From: JAUIIK01 sp963709995
GTDB lineage: Bacteria > Chloroflexota > Chloroflexia > Thermomicrobiales > CFX8
Reading direction: 5' to 3'
NCBI GenBank assembly: GCA_963709995.1
Contig: CAVPYN010000001.1
Span: 575,707 to 639,706 of the forward strand
Length of the DNA: 64,000 nucleotides
Shown here: positions 27,615-34,725 of the stretch, in pieces
How positions within the stretch are numbered: the first letter of the stretch is position 1
Layout of the letters: each line of letters opens with the position of its first letter
The notes under the pieces: generated by a model
Database searches by the model: none
What the model was told of the DNA's origin: nothing
What the model saw: only the letters and a program-made list of their open reading frames with translations
Program-made: the position numbers and the translations under genes

Positions 27615-28472
27615 TTATATACCGCCGCCGAGAATGGACGGTCCGGTGGGAATCGTAACCTCTTGATCGACCGCCTCGCGGGTCACGAGGACATTCATGT
27701 AATGCTTGAAGAGATCGGGTGGCGCGATCAGCAGTTGGGCGGTGCCGGCGTCATTCGGGGCGAGTATGCCGATCTGGGCAAACTCCTGCCCTCCGGTGGT
27801 GGTCTGAACCCAGACGACGTACTGTTCGGTTTCCGAGATAACCGGAAGGTTGCGCGCGACGAGCACCGCCGCGTTCTCCGCTTGGTCGATGAACAGGCTG
27901 CCCCGTGCAAACGGAGCGTCGCTCGACGGGATCAGGTCAATTACCTGACGATCGGTTGAATCGCCGGTCAACACTTCCGCGGATTGATCCTGCGCTTGCT
28001 GGAACTCGGCAAACTCACTTTGCTGGTTCTCGAACTGATTGTGGATGACGACGGTGTACATCGCGAAGACGATCGCAACAATCGTCGCCGGCATCGATGT
28101 GATCAGCACGACTTTGGGAATCGCGCGTCGCCAGTTGCGCTGCTCGCCGGGCGACTGGGCCAGCAACGTTGAGGCTGGCAAGGTCGCGTTCCAGGCTGCC
28201 TTGCGATGTTGATCGAGAGGTATGTCTGACTCGATAGCATCGACTCGGGAGAGCACGGAAGCGCGCGCCCTGAACGGAACATCACGAGGCTCGGGTTCGT
28301 ACGCGAGGGCGGTCGACACGAAGAGGTAACCGTCGAGCTCTTCCTGCCATGCCGGGTGGCGAGGGAGGTTGCGTTCGATAAAGTCGCGTTCGCCCGGCTC
28401 AAGCGCGCCAAGCGCGTATCCAGCCAGTAGCTCGCTGATCTCGGGCGTAGGTTGTTCCGGCAACTTGTTCAC
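27615..28472 (-). CDS. Anti-sigma factor, RskA family
   Basis: A 285-residue single-pass membrane protein. The N-terminal sigma-binding part (ELLAGYALGALEPGERDFIE) matches anti-sigma-K proteins. One membrane segment spans residues about 120-143. A Gln/Glu-rich helix and a C-terminal extracytoplasmic RskA domain (residues about 165-285) follow. There is no cysteine in the protein, so the zinc-binding HxxxCxxC of ZAS anti-sigma factors is absent, and control must rely on other signals such as regulated proteolysis. It lies 16 nt downstream of the ECF sigma gene and almost certainly holds that sigma inactive at the membrane. Confidence 0.88.
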   Translation of the reverse strand: MNKLPEQPTPEISELLAGYALGALEPGERDFIERNLPRHPAWQEELDGYLFVSTALAYEPEPRDVPFRARASVLSRVDAIESDIPLDQHRKAAWNATLPASTLLAQSPGEQRNWRRAIPKVVLITSMPATIVAIVFAMYTVVIHNQFENQQSEFAEFQQAQDQSAEVLTGDSTDRQVIDLIPSSDAPFARGSLFIDQAENAAVLVARNLPVISETEQYVVWVQTTTGGQEFAQIGILAPNDAGTAQLLIAPPDLFKHYMNVLVTREAVDQEVTIPTGPSILGGGI

Positions 28473-28488
28473 AGGAGCGTCCGGCTTC

Positions 28489-29121
28489 CTACTGTTCGTC
28501 GGACTCTAGCTCCAGTCGCAGCTTCTTGAGTCCGAGGCGCATCCGCGTCTTGATCGTGCCGAGCGGAACATCGAGACTTGCGGAGATCTCTCGCTGGGAC
28601 AGGCCGCGGAAGAATGCCAGTTCGATCGCTTCTCGTTGTGCGTCAGGGAGCACGTCCAACGCTGAACGAATTCTGCGTCTCAGTTCGGCCGCCTGGGCGG
28701 CTTCTTCGACGTTGGTGGCCTCATCGACGAGCCCGAAGAGCGCGTCACTGATATCCACCGAATCTGACTTCTGCGGTCGTCGCTGGCGTTTGCGGATCTC
28801 GTCTATTGCGAGATTGTGGGTAATGCTCAACAACCAGCTGGCAAAATTCCCACGTGATCTCTGGAACCGATCCGCCTGCCGCCAGGTGCGAACAAACACT
28901 TCCTGGAGCACTTCCTCCGCCAGCATTGGATCCATGACGATCCGCATCGCGAAGGAGTACACCACTCGAGCGTAGCGGGTGTAGAGCGCTTCCAGAGCCG
29001 CCGTGTCACCCAGGCTCACCCGATGCACCAGTTCGGCATCCGACGTCTCAACCGGTGGTGGAGGGTCTGGAACCCGCCGCGCCGCCGGCAAACGCCTGAT
29101 TTTCAGAGGCTCCTGACTCAT
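28489..29121 (-). CDS. ECF sigma-70 factor, SigK-like
   Basis: A 210-residue ECF sigma factor. Sigma-2 spans about 45-115 (ALYTRYARVVYSFAMRIV, EEVLQEVFVRTW, then the ASWLLSITHNLAIDEIR core-binding and -10 recognition helices). Sigma-4 spans about 150-205 (LPDAQREAIELAFFRGLSQ, then REISASLDVPLGTIKTRMR). An N-terminal extension of about 30 residues is Arg/Pro-rich. It is co-transcribed with the RskA-like anti-sigma gene. Targets are unknown. The divergent-side neighbours (cupin, paralogue family) are candidates only by proximity. I saw no clear autoregulatory ECF promoter upstream. Confidence 0.92.
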   Translation of the reverse strand: MSQEPLKIRRLPAARRVPDPPPPVETSDAELVHRVSLGDTAALEALYTRYARVVYSFAMRIVMDPMLAEEVLQEVFVRTWRQADRFQRSRGNFASWLLSITHNLAIDEIRKRQRRPQKSDSVDISDALFGLVDEATNVEEAAQAAELRRRIRSALDVLPDAQREAIELAFFRGLSQREISASLDVPLGTIKTRMRLGLKKLRLELESDEQ

Positions 29122-29511
29122 CGCCAGTCATCCCTGATGGATGAGTGCCTCTGCATGGATATACGCCAACAGGCCGCATTTGGGATGTACGCGCCTGGAT
29201 AGTTCTTTGGTCCCATTCTTCTCCGGGGTTGTATTCGCGCTGGGCGGATACCGGTCATCATCCTCTTCCCTCAGCGCCTATTCTAGTGTGAGGTCTCCAA
29301 TTTCGTAAAGCCTCCAATCTCGAAGATGGCTACGCACGCGGCCATCCGTCGCGAAGACGAGTCAAGAATCGGGCCGTCGATCAGTGCGCCGGAAGAGGGC
29401 GAGATCGATGTTTAACTCGGGTTGATGCGACGGATGAGTCTGTGCGCAGAGTTGCCAGATAGAGCAGGCTCAACCCTTATGGTCTGAGTGACGAGGCGGA
29501 AGGACGATTGC
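29122..29511. other. Intergenic region upstream of the ECF sigma gene
   Basis: About 390 nt between the sigma gene start and the cupin stop, both on the minus strand. No reading with convincing coding character, no RNA gene and no clear terminator was found. It must hold the sigma operon promoter, but I could not identify -35 and -10 elements. Confidence 0.6.
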
Positions 29512-29943
29512 TCAGTCCGCTGGCACCTCGTAGGGGATGATGTCATCCCACTGTTGCGCGCTGGTGCGACAGACGACGGCTACGACTTCTTCAGTGTCGC
29601 TCAGGTTGTAGACCTCGTGCGGCATGCCCGGCTCGATGTAGATGAAATCGCCAGCCTGATTGTAGATCTCTCGTTCGAGTCGGTCACCATAGATGTGCTT
29701 CAAGTGGCCCTTGAGGATATAGAGGCCGACTTCAAACCCGACATGGATGTGAGCTTTGGCAACGCCTCCTGGCGGGACAGTTGCAACGTTCATCGAGAAC
29801 TCTTTCGCGCCCACGGTCTTCTCCGAGATGCCGACATCGTAGCTGAGCCCGTTCCAGCTTTCTTTGTCGATGCCCGGACGAATCGTTGAGATTCCTTCAG
29901 TGATCTCGATGAATTCGGGGCGCTGTTCAGTCTCCTGGGCCAT
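29512..29943 (-). CDS. Single-domain cupin protein
   Basis: A 143-residue cupin. The ATG at 29943 is chosen because GGGAG lies 7 nt upstream. Cupin motif 1 is GGVAKAHIHVGFEVGLYILKG with the HxH and Glu metal ligands. Motif 2 (GDFIYIEPGMPHEVYN) carries the second His. Such small cupins bind a divalent metal and act as dioxygenases, isomerases or ligand sensors. The substrate is unknown. It is divergent from the repeat-family gene at 30149 (205 nt apart). Confidence 0.85.
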   Translation of the reverse strand: MAQETEQRPEFIEITEGISTIRPGIDKESWNGLSYDVGISEKTVGAKEFSMNVATVPPGGVAKAHIHVGFEVGLYILKGHLKHIYGDRLEREIYNQAGDFIYIEPGMPHEVYNLSDTEEVVAVVCRTSAQQWDDIIPYEVPAD

Positions 29944-30148
29944 TTGTCGTCTCCCTTTCGCCTCTGAATGCGATGTCCCGGGAGCATTGTAGAGCAACTA
30001 GCCATTTGTCTACCTGTGGAGGGGCCATGTGGGCCCTCGGCGGCATGACAAAAGTCCTGATTGGCCTCCGTTGGATTGACATATCGCTTGCTGGATTTCA
30101 AAGTTATGTGGGGACAGGGAGCACGTGAAACGATAGGGAGCCTGGGGC

Positions 30149-30712
30149 GTGTCTGTCCACGACACCGCGATTTCCGATCTTGTAACCGCATTCGATAGGC
30201 CGCTCGATCTCCTCGAGCTGAGCTATCAGAATCGCTTGCGGGTCACCGGGAGATTTCTCGACGGGCATCGACTTCACACCGCTACTGTCATTGAAGTGCA
30301 AAATGGGTTTGTGCTCCGCGCTAGCCGGAGTAACGAGCCCTGGCCGCAGGTAGTTGAGTTGAGCGATCGGCAACTCGCGAACATGCTCCGCGAGTCAATC
30401 CAGGCCAGGGGCGAATCCGAACCCATACCGGAGATTAGAGATCTCATCCCGACCGGTTATGAAGATCTGTTTCGGGCCATCGGTTATGAGCTCGACCAGC
30501 GTGTGGCAGAGAGCATCGTCCTCTCAGAATTGCCGAGTTTCCTGGCGCTCTCGGGCTACGAGCCGGTTTTCGGGCTGGGCGAACCGACGTATCAACAGTT
30601 TTCGGACGCGATAGGGGCTGAAGAAGTCGCCCTAATCCTGCAACGGGCGGTCAGCCGTCGGGGAACTCATCAGCATATCCAGCAGTACATCCCGCCGAAC
30701 TTCAGAGGATGA
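30149..30712 (+). CDS. Unrecognised protein, two-repeat family member A
   Basis: A 187-residue soluble protein I cannot assign to a known family. It starts at GTG 30149 with AGGGAG 8 nt upstream. It consists of two related repeats: residues 26-88 begin YQNRLRVTGRFLD and end RESIQARG, and residues 104-172 begin YEDLFRAIGYELD and end QRAVSRRG. Each repeat has the pattern Y-x2-[LF]-R-x-x-G-x2-LD, a beta-rich middle with an E, and a final helix. The downstream gene 30722 and the gene at 53107 have the same architecture, and the linker PTGYED is shared by A and C. There are no signal peptide, membrane segments or catalytic motif. It lies 9 nt before member B, so they form an operon. Confidence 0.7.
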   Translation: MSVHDTAISDLVTAFDRPLDLLELSYQNRLRVTGRFLDGHRLHTATVIEVQNGFVLRASRSNEPWPQVVELSDRQLANMLRESIQARGESEPIPEIRDLIPTGYEDLFRAIGYELDQRVAESIVLSELPSFLALSGYEPVFGLGEPTYQQFSDAIGAEEVALILQRAVSRRGTHQHIQQYIPPNFRG

Positions 30713-30721
30713 TCGCGAGCC

Positions 30722-31357
30722 ATGCCACCACCAAATGAACTCACATCTTCAGGTCGCCAGGGCGAATACCGCAGCAAGTTGCGCTCAATCGGCGCGTATC
30801 TGGACTCGTCGGGCTACCACGCATGTGTGATTGTCGAAGTCGAAGACGGGTTGATGGTTCGCGCGAGCCGGAGCGATTCTCGTTACCCCGATAGCCTCGA
30901 GTTTGCGAATGGCGAACCAGTACCGCCGGTGAATGAACCTGCCCAACCGCCGCCCCGGCATCCATTGTTTTCTGGAGGATACGAGCAGTTCCTCGATCGT
31001 CTTGGTGAGCGACTCGACCGGTGGTCAGCTACGTCGATTTCGATCGTGGAGGCAACTGACTTCGTTGCCGTCAGCGGATTTACTCCTGTCGTGGACGAAG
31101 AACATGATGCCGCCTACGAGGCCATGGATCTGCTGCTTCTGAAGGAGGATATTGCCTACCTCATGAGCCAGGAGCTTCCTGGCGTGAAATCGCGCCCAGA
31201 CGATGATAACCAAGGATTGGCTGACCCAGAGCCCGGACAGCTGGATATTGACGCAACGGAACGAAGCGGGATAACTGGCAGGCTTGCTGTCGCGACTTCC
31301 CCGCTGATTCGGCTCTTCAGTTCCGTTCGTCCACAGATTACGAATTCAAGGGGCTAG
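30722..31357 (+). CDS. Unrecognised protein, two-repeat family member B
   Basis: A 211-residue paralogue of the preceding gene. Repeat 1 (about 16-70) starts YRSKLRSIGAYLD and contains IVEVEDGLMVRASRSDS. Its middle section is almost the same as IEVQNGFVLRASRSNE of member A. Repeat 2 (about 87-152) starts YEQFLDRLGERLD. A Pro-rich linker joins them, and a C-terminal tail of about 55 residues is unique to this member. The function is unknown. It is translated right after member A. Its stop is one base from that of the convergent amidohydrolase gene. Confidence 0.68.
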   Translation: MPPPNELTSSGRQGEYRSKLRSIGAYLDSSGYHACVIVEVEDGLMVRASRSDSRYPDSLEFANGEPVPPVNEPAQPPPRHPLFSGGYEQFLDRLGERLDRWSATSISIVEATDFVAVSGFTPVVDEEHDAAYEAMDLLLLKEDIAYLMSQELPGVKSRPDDDNQGLADPEPGQLDIDATERSGITGRLAVATSPLIRLFSSVRPQITNSRG

Positions 31358-31358
31358 G

Positions 31359-32990
31359 TTAGGTCGCCGCCGGCCCTTTGACGAACATCCCGGGCGTCGC
31401 GCCGGTGTGCTCTCCGTTCTCAAGCACCTGCGAGCCATTCACCCAGACATCCCGTATGCCCGTCGAGAGTTGGTGCGAATGCTCGAAGGTCGCGTTGTCG
31501 ATCACGGTCGTCGGATCCAGGATCAGCACGTCGGCATAGGCCCCGCATCGCAGGAGGCCGCGATCCCGTAGGCCGAGACGATCGGCGACCGACGAGGACA
31601 TCTTGCGAATGGCATCTTCAAGGGTGATCGCGCTGCGCTCGCGGACATAGTGCCCGAGCACGCGAGGGTAGGTTCCGTAGGCGCGGGGATGGGTCGGGCC
31701 GCGTTCGGCGGCCCAGGCAGGATCGAGGCCGCCAGCGTCGGTAGAGACCTTGATCCAGCTCTGTTGGAGTTGCAGTTCGACGTTTTCCTCGCTCATTCCA
31801 AAGTAGATCGTTGAGATGCGTTGCTTCTCAGAGTGCAGCAGGTCCAGAATGGCATCCACCGGTTCCTGCCCGCGCATCTCCGCGATCTCGCTGATGCGCT
31901 TTCCAACGTACTGCTTGTTCTCCGGTTGCTCGAGGCCGACCGGCATGACGCCTTCCGGGCCCGTTTCATCGAGCATCGCTTCCCAGTTGCTGGTGGGGTT
32001 GAGAACTTCAGCCCGGATTCGCGAGCGGATTTCCGGGTCGGCCAGGTTGTCGTAGAGCTTGCCGCCCTCTTCCGCCCAGGGCGGCAAGCATGAAGACAGG
32101 CCGGTTCCCGACGCGGTGTATGGATACATGTCGACGGTGATGTCGAGACCCGCTGCTCGCGCGGCGTCGATGCGTTGGATCACCTCGGGCATCTTGTGCC
32201 AGTTCCGGCGACCGGCGGCTTTGAGGTGGTAGATCTCCACACTGACGCCTGAGCGCCGGGCGATGTCAAATGTCTCCTCGAGCGCCTCAAGCAATGTCTC
32301 GGCTTCGGAACGCATGTGGGTGATGTAGACGCCGTGATGCCTGGCGACGACACTGCAAACGTCGACGATTTCGTCGGTTTCCATGTATGCGTCAGGCGGG
32401 TAGATCAACGCAAACGAAACGCCGAATGCGCCATCTTCCATCGCCTCGGCCATCACTCGTTCCATGACGACTCTCTCAGCGGCGTCCGCTGGTCCCATAT
32501 CCATGCCCCTGGCATACCGGCGCAAGGTGCCGCCACCGAGAAACGAGCCGACGTTGGGTGAAACGCCGCGTTCGGTGAACGCATCGAGCCAGTCGCCGAA
32601 GCGTTTCCAATCCTGTGCCTTTTCCTGCCACTCCTCAAGATCGATCGTGCCGAACCCGCGCGGGATTGGGAAGTCGATTCGCCCGCCAAAGGGCGCCGGC
32701 GTCCATGCTTCACCCATGATCTCGGTCGTGACTCCCTGGGTAATCTTCGAGAGACAGCGACCATCTACCATCAACGGGATGATCGAGTGGCTCTGGATGT
32801 CGATGAATCCCGGACTCACAACCATGTCGGTCGCATCGACGCGGCGGGCATCGACGCCAGCACTCTGGCCCCGGCTGAGAACGGCCTCGATGCGGTCGCC
32901 TGAAAGCAGGAGATCCCCGTAGAACCAGGGATTGCCGCTGCCATCCACAAGCCGGCCGTTTGCGATAAGCGTCTTCTCGTTCGTCGTCAC
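31359..32990 (-). CDS. N-acyl-D-amino-acid deacylase-like amidohydrolase
   Basis: A 543-residue metal-dependent amidohydrolase of the D-aminoacylase group. N- and C-terminal segments form the small beta domain (IANGRLVDGSG; DVWVNGSQVLENGEHTGATPG) and the barrel lies between them. The usual HxH metal motif is written FIDIQSHS (Q66, H68), and the loop with the bridging ligand reads GVTTEIMGEAW, so metal coordination may differ from classical D-aminoacylase. Other barrel ligands are present (YITHMRSE, EIYHLKAAG). It probably removes acyl groups from N-acyl-D-amino acids or related amides. It is monocistronic, with the trpS leader diverging on its 5' side. Confidence 0.85.
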   Translation of the reverse strand: MTTNEKTLIANGRLVDGSGNPWFYGDLLLSGDRIEAVLSRGQSAGVDARRVDATDMVVSPGFIDIQSHSIIPLMVDGRCLSKITQGVTTEIMGEAWTPAPFGGRIDFPIPRGFGTIDLEEWQEKAQDWKRFGDWLDAFTERGVSPNVGSFLGGGTLRRYARGMDMGPADAAERVVMERVMAEAMEDGAFGVSFALIYPPDAYMETDEIVDVCSVVARHHGVYITHMRSEAETLLEALEETFDIARRSGVSVEIYHLKAAGRRNWHKMPEVIQRIDAARAAGLDITVDMYPYTASGTGLSSCLPPWAEEGGKLYDNLADPEIRSRIRAEVLNPTSNWEAMLDETGPEGVMPVGLEQPENKQYVGKRISEIAEMRGQEPVDAILDLLHSEKQRISTIYFGMSEENVELQLQQSWIKVSTDAGGLDPAWAAERGPTHPRAYGTYPRVLGHYVRERSAITLEDAIRKMSSSVADRLGLRDRGLLRCGAYADVLILDPTTVIDNATFEHSHQLSTGIRDVWVNGSQVLENGEHTGATPGMFVKGPAAT

Positions 32991-33251
32991 GTTGATGATG
33001 TCCTTTCTTGCGTTTCAGGGGCATCTTAACCGGAAACCGGGGAGAATGGGGGGCGGTGCAGGATGTGTCACTCAGCGATTCGAACATGCGATGGATCTTT
33101 CATATCCGCAGGAGTCTGGTAGTTGGATGGACCAATAAGAAGGACCACGAGAGCAACGCTGCCTGCTTCAAGTGGTGCTCGATCATGCAGGCAACGCACC
33201 CGGCCATTCGTACCCACGCCGTTCCGGGAGTATTCGCAGCGATTTTGTCGA
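32991..33251. other. Intergenic region between the amidohydrolase and the trpS promoter
   Basis: About 260 nt of non-coding sequence on the 5' side of both the amidohydrolase gene and trpS. It should carry the amidohydrolase promoter on the minus strand, which I could not identify. No RNA gene is seen. Confidence 0.5.
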
Positions 33252-33280
33252 TTGACAGCGCTCTCTTCTTCCCCTATGAT
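33252..33280 (+). promoter_or_regulatory. Sigma-70 promoter of trpS
   Basis: TTGACA (33252-33257), a 17-nt spacer, then TATGAT (33275-33280): a near-consensus housekeeping promoter. The start of transcription would be about 33287, exactly where the T-box leader begins. Confidence 0.8.
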
Positions 33281-33286
33281 CGAGAT

Positions 33287-33590
33287 TGCTAGTGAAATAG
33301 CATGGCGATGAACGGAACTAGTAGGCGCGAGGCACCATCTCAGAGAGCTGGCGGCGGGTGTGAGCCAGTGACAGGAATCGCGCCGAATGGATCCGGGAGC
33401 CGCGCTCTGAACCATGGCTATCAGGTCATGAAGTAGGCGGCGTCGGAATGCCCCTCCGTTATCAGGGGTGGCCGGTCAGGTCGAAGTCGACCGGCGCCGA
33501 GTGGGTTGTCATTTCTGGCAATCAACGAGGGTGGCACCGCGGGAGCAGCAGTAACACGCCTCCGTCCCTCCTGGGATGGAGGTTTTTTGA
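33287..33590 (+). promoter_or_regulatory. T-box riboswitch leader controlling trpS
   Basis: A leader of about 300 nt. The T-box antiterminator sequence AGGGTGGCACCGCG is at 33528-33541, directly before a Rho-independent terminator (33559-33588). The upstream Stem I region has paired elements (AGAGAGCTGGC with GTGAGCCAGTG near 33340-33370) and a candidate specifier TGG at 33388-33390 within GAATGGA, which fits tryptophan. Uncharged tRNA-Trp would pair with the specifier and the T-box bulge, prevent the terminator and allow trpS transcription. The specifier assignment is by inspection, not by folding. Confidence 0.9.
33559..33588 (+). terminator. Rho-independent terminator of the T-box leader
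   Basis: A 10-bp stem (33559-33568 with 33573-33582, one G-T pair), a TCCT loop and six T residues (33583-33588). It is the regulated terminator of the trpS T-box. Confidence 0.92.
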
Positions 33591-33633
33591 TGCGCGCTTT
33601 TCACACCCGGAAAGTGGCGAGAGGATAGATACA

Positions 33634-34671
33634 GTGACCGTAAGCACAGACACAAGTCCAATCCGGACAAGATCGACTCGTGCCAAACCTAGGATATTGT
33701 CCGGGATCCAGCCGAGCGGCATCCCGACCATCGGCAATTATCTGGGGGCCATTCGCCATTGGGTCCGGCAGCAGCACGAAGCTGAGAGCTTCCACCCGAT
33801 TGTCAACCTGCACGCGATCACGATGCCGTATGATCCGAAGGATCTGCGCCAGCGCACCTATGACCTCGCAGCTTCGCTGCTGGCCTGCGGGATCGACCCC
33901 GATGTCGCGGTGCTCTTCGTGCAGTCACACGTGCCAGAGCATACCGAGCTTACCTGGATACTATCGACGCAGACGATGTTCGGCGAGCTGAGTCGGATGA
34001 CGCAGTTCAAGGACAAATCGCGCGGCCAGGAAGCGGAACGCGTCGGCACCGGGATCTTCTTCTATCCGATCCTCATGGCGGCGGACATCCTGATCTACGA
34101 TGCCGACCTCGTGCCGGTTGGTGACGATCAGCGCCAGCATGTCGAATTGACCCGCGACATCGCGCACCGGTTCAACACGACGTTCGGAGAGACGTTCGTC
34201 ATTCCGGAACCGGACATCAAGGAAGAAGGAGCGCGGATCATGGGCCTGGACGATCCGGCGTCAAAAATGAGCAAGAGCGCGGCAAGCGAGTACAACTTCA
34301 TCTCAATCAATGAGGATGACGACTCGATTCGGCGGAAGATCCGGCGCGCGGTGACCGATTCGGGCAGTGAGATTATCGCCGCTCAGGAGAAGCCCGCGCT
34401 CACGAACCTGCTGACAATCTTCTCCCAGATGACCGGCCAACCGGTGGCTGAGATCGAGCGAGAGTTCGAAGGCAAAGGCTACGGTGACTTCAAGAACGCG
34501 CTCGCGGATGCGGTTGTCGAGACGCTCGCTCCGATCCGGGCGCGGATCGTCGAATACCAATCGGATCGCGCTGAACTTGACCGCATCCTGCAGATCGGTC
34601 GCGATCGCGCGCGGGAAGTCACGGTGCCGAAGCTTGAGCGGGTTCGCGAAGTTACCGGTCTGGGGATGTAA
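33634..34671 (+). CDS. trpS: Tryptophanyl-tRNA synthetase
   Basis: A 345-residue class Ic aminoacyl-tRNA synthetase that charges tRNA-Trp with tryptophan. The HIGH-like motif is PTIGN (31-35) after SGIQPSG, and KMSKS is at 211-215. The frame remains open back to 33448, but that would read through the T-box and terminator. The real start is GTG 33634, with a GAGAGGAT ribosome site about 8 nt upstream and downstream of the terminator. Length fits bacterial TrpRS. Expression is controlled by the leader. A stem-loop at 34688-34718 ends the transcript. Confidence 0.96.
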   Translation: MTVSTDTSPIRTRSTRAKPRILSGIQPSGIPTIGNYLGAIRHWVRQQHEAESFHPIVNLHAITMPYDPKDLRQRTYDLAASLLACGIDPDVAVLFVQSHVPEHTELTWILSTQTMFGELSRMTQFKDKSRGQEAERVGTGIFFYPILMAADILIYDADLVPVGDDQRQHVELTRDIAHRFNTTFGETFVIPEPDIKEEGARIMGLDDPASKMSKSAASEYNFISINEDDDSIRRKIRRAVTDSGSEIIAAQEKPALTNLLTIFSQMTGQPVAEIEREFEGKGYGDFKNALADAVVETLAPIRARIVEYQSDRAELDRILQIGRDRAREVTVPKLERVREVTGLGM

Positions 34672-34687
34672 TCGCGACGGGGTTGGC

Positions 34688-34718
34688 GCTGCCGGGACTG
34701 TCGCAAAGCCCCGGCAGC
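34688..34718. terminator. Stem-loop between trpS and the convergent acylase gene
   Basis: A 9-bp GC stem, GCTGCCGGG (34688-34696) with CCCGGCAGC (34710-34718), around a 13-nt loop, between two converging genes. It probably works for both strands, although no clear T-run follows. Confidence 0.6.
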
Positions 34719-34725
34719 GGGCTGA

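Noticed and set aside
30076..30104. TTGACA as a promoter for the two-repeat gene pair
   Set aside because: No acceptable -10 at 16-18 nt; the next TATGTG is about 24 nt away, so I did not call a promoter.
33448..33633. N-terminal extension of the TrpRS reading frame
   Set aside because: It would translate the T-box and the terminator; the GTG at 33634 has a ribosome site and gives the normal protein length.
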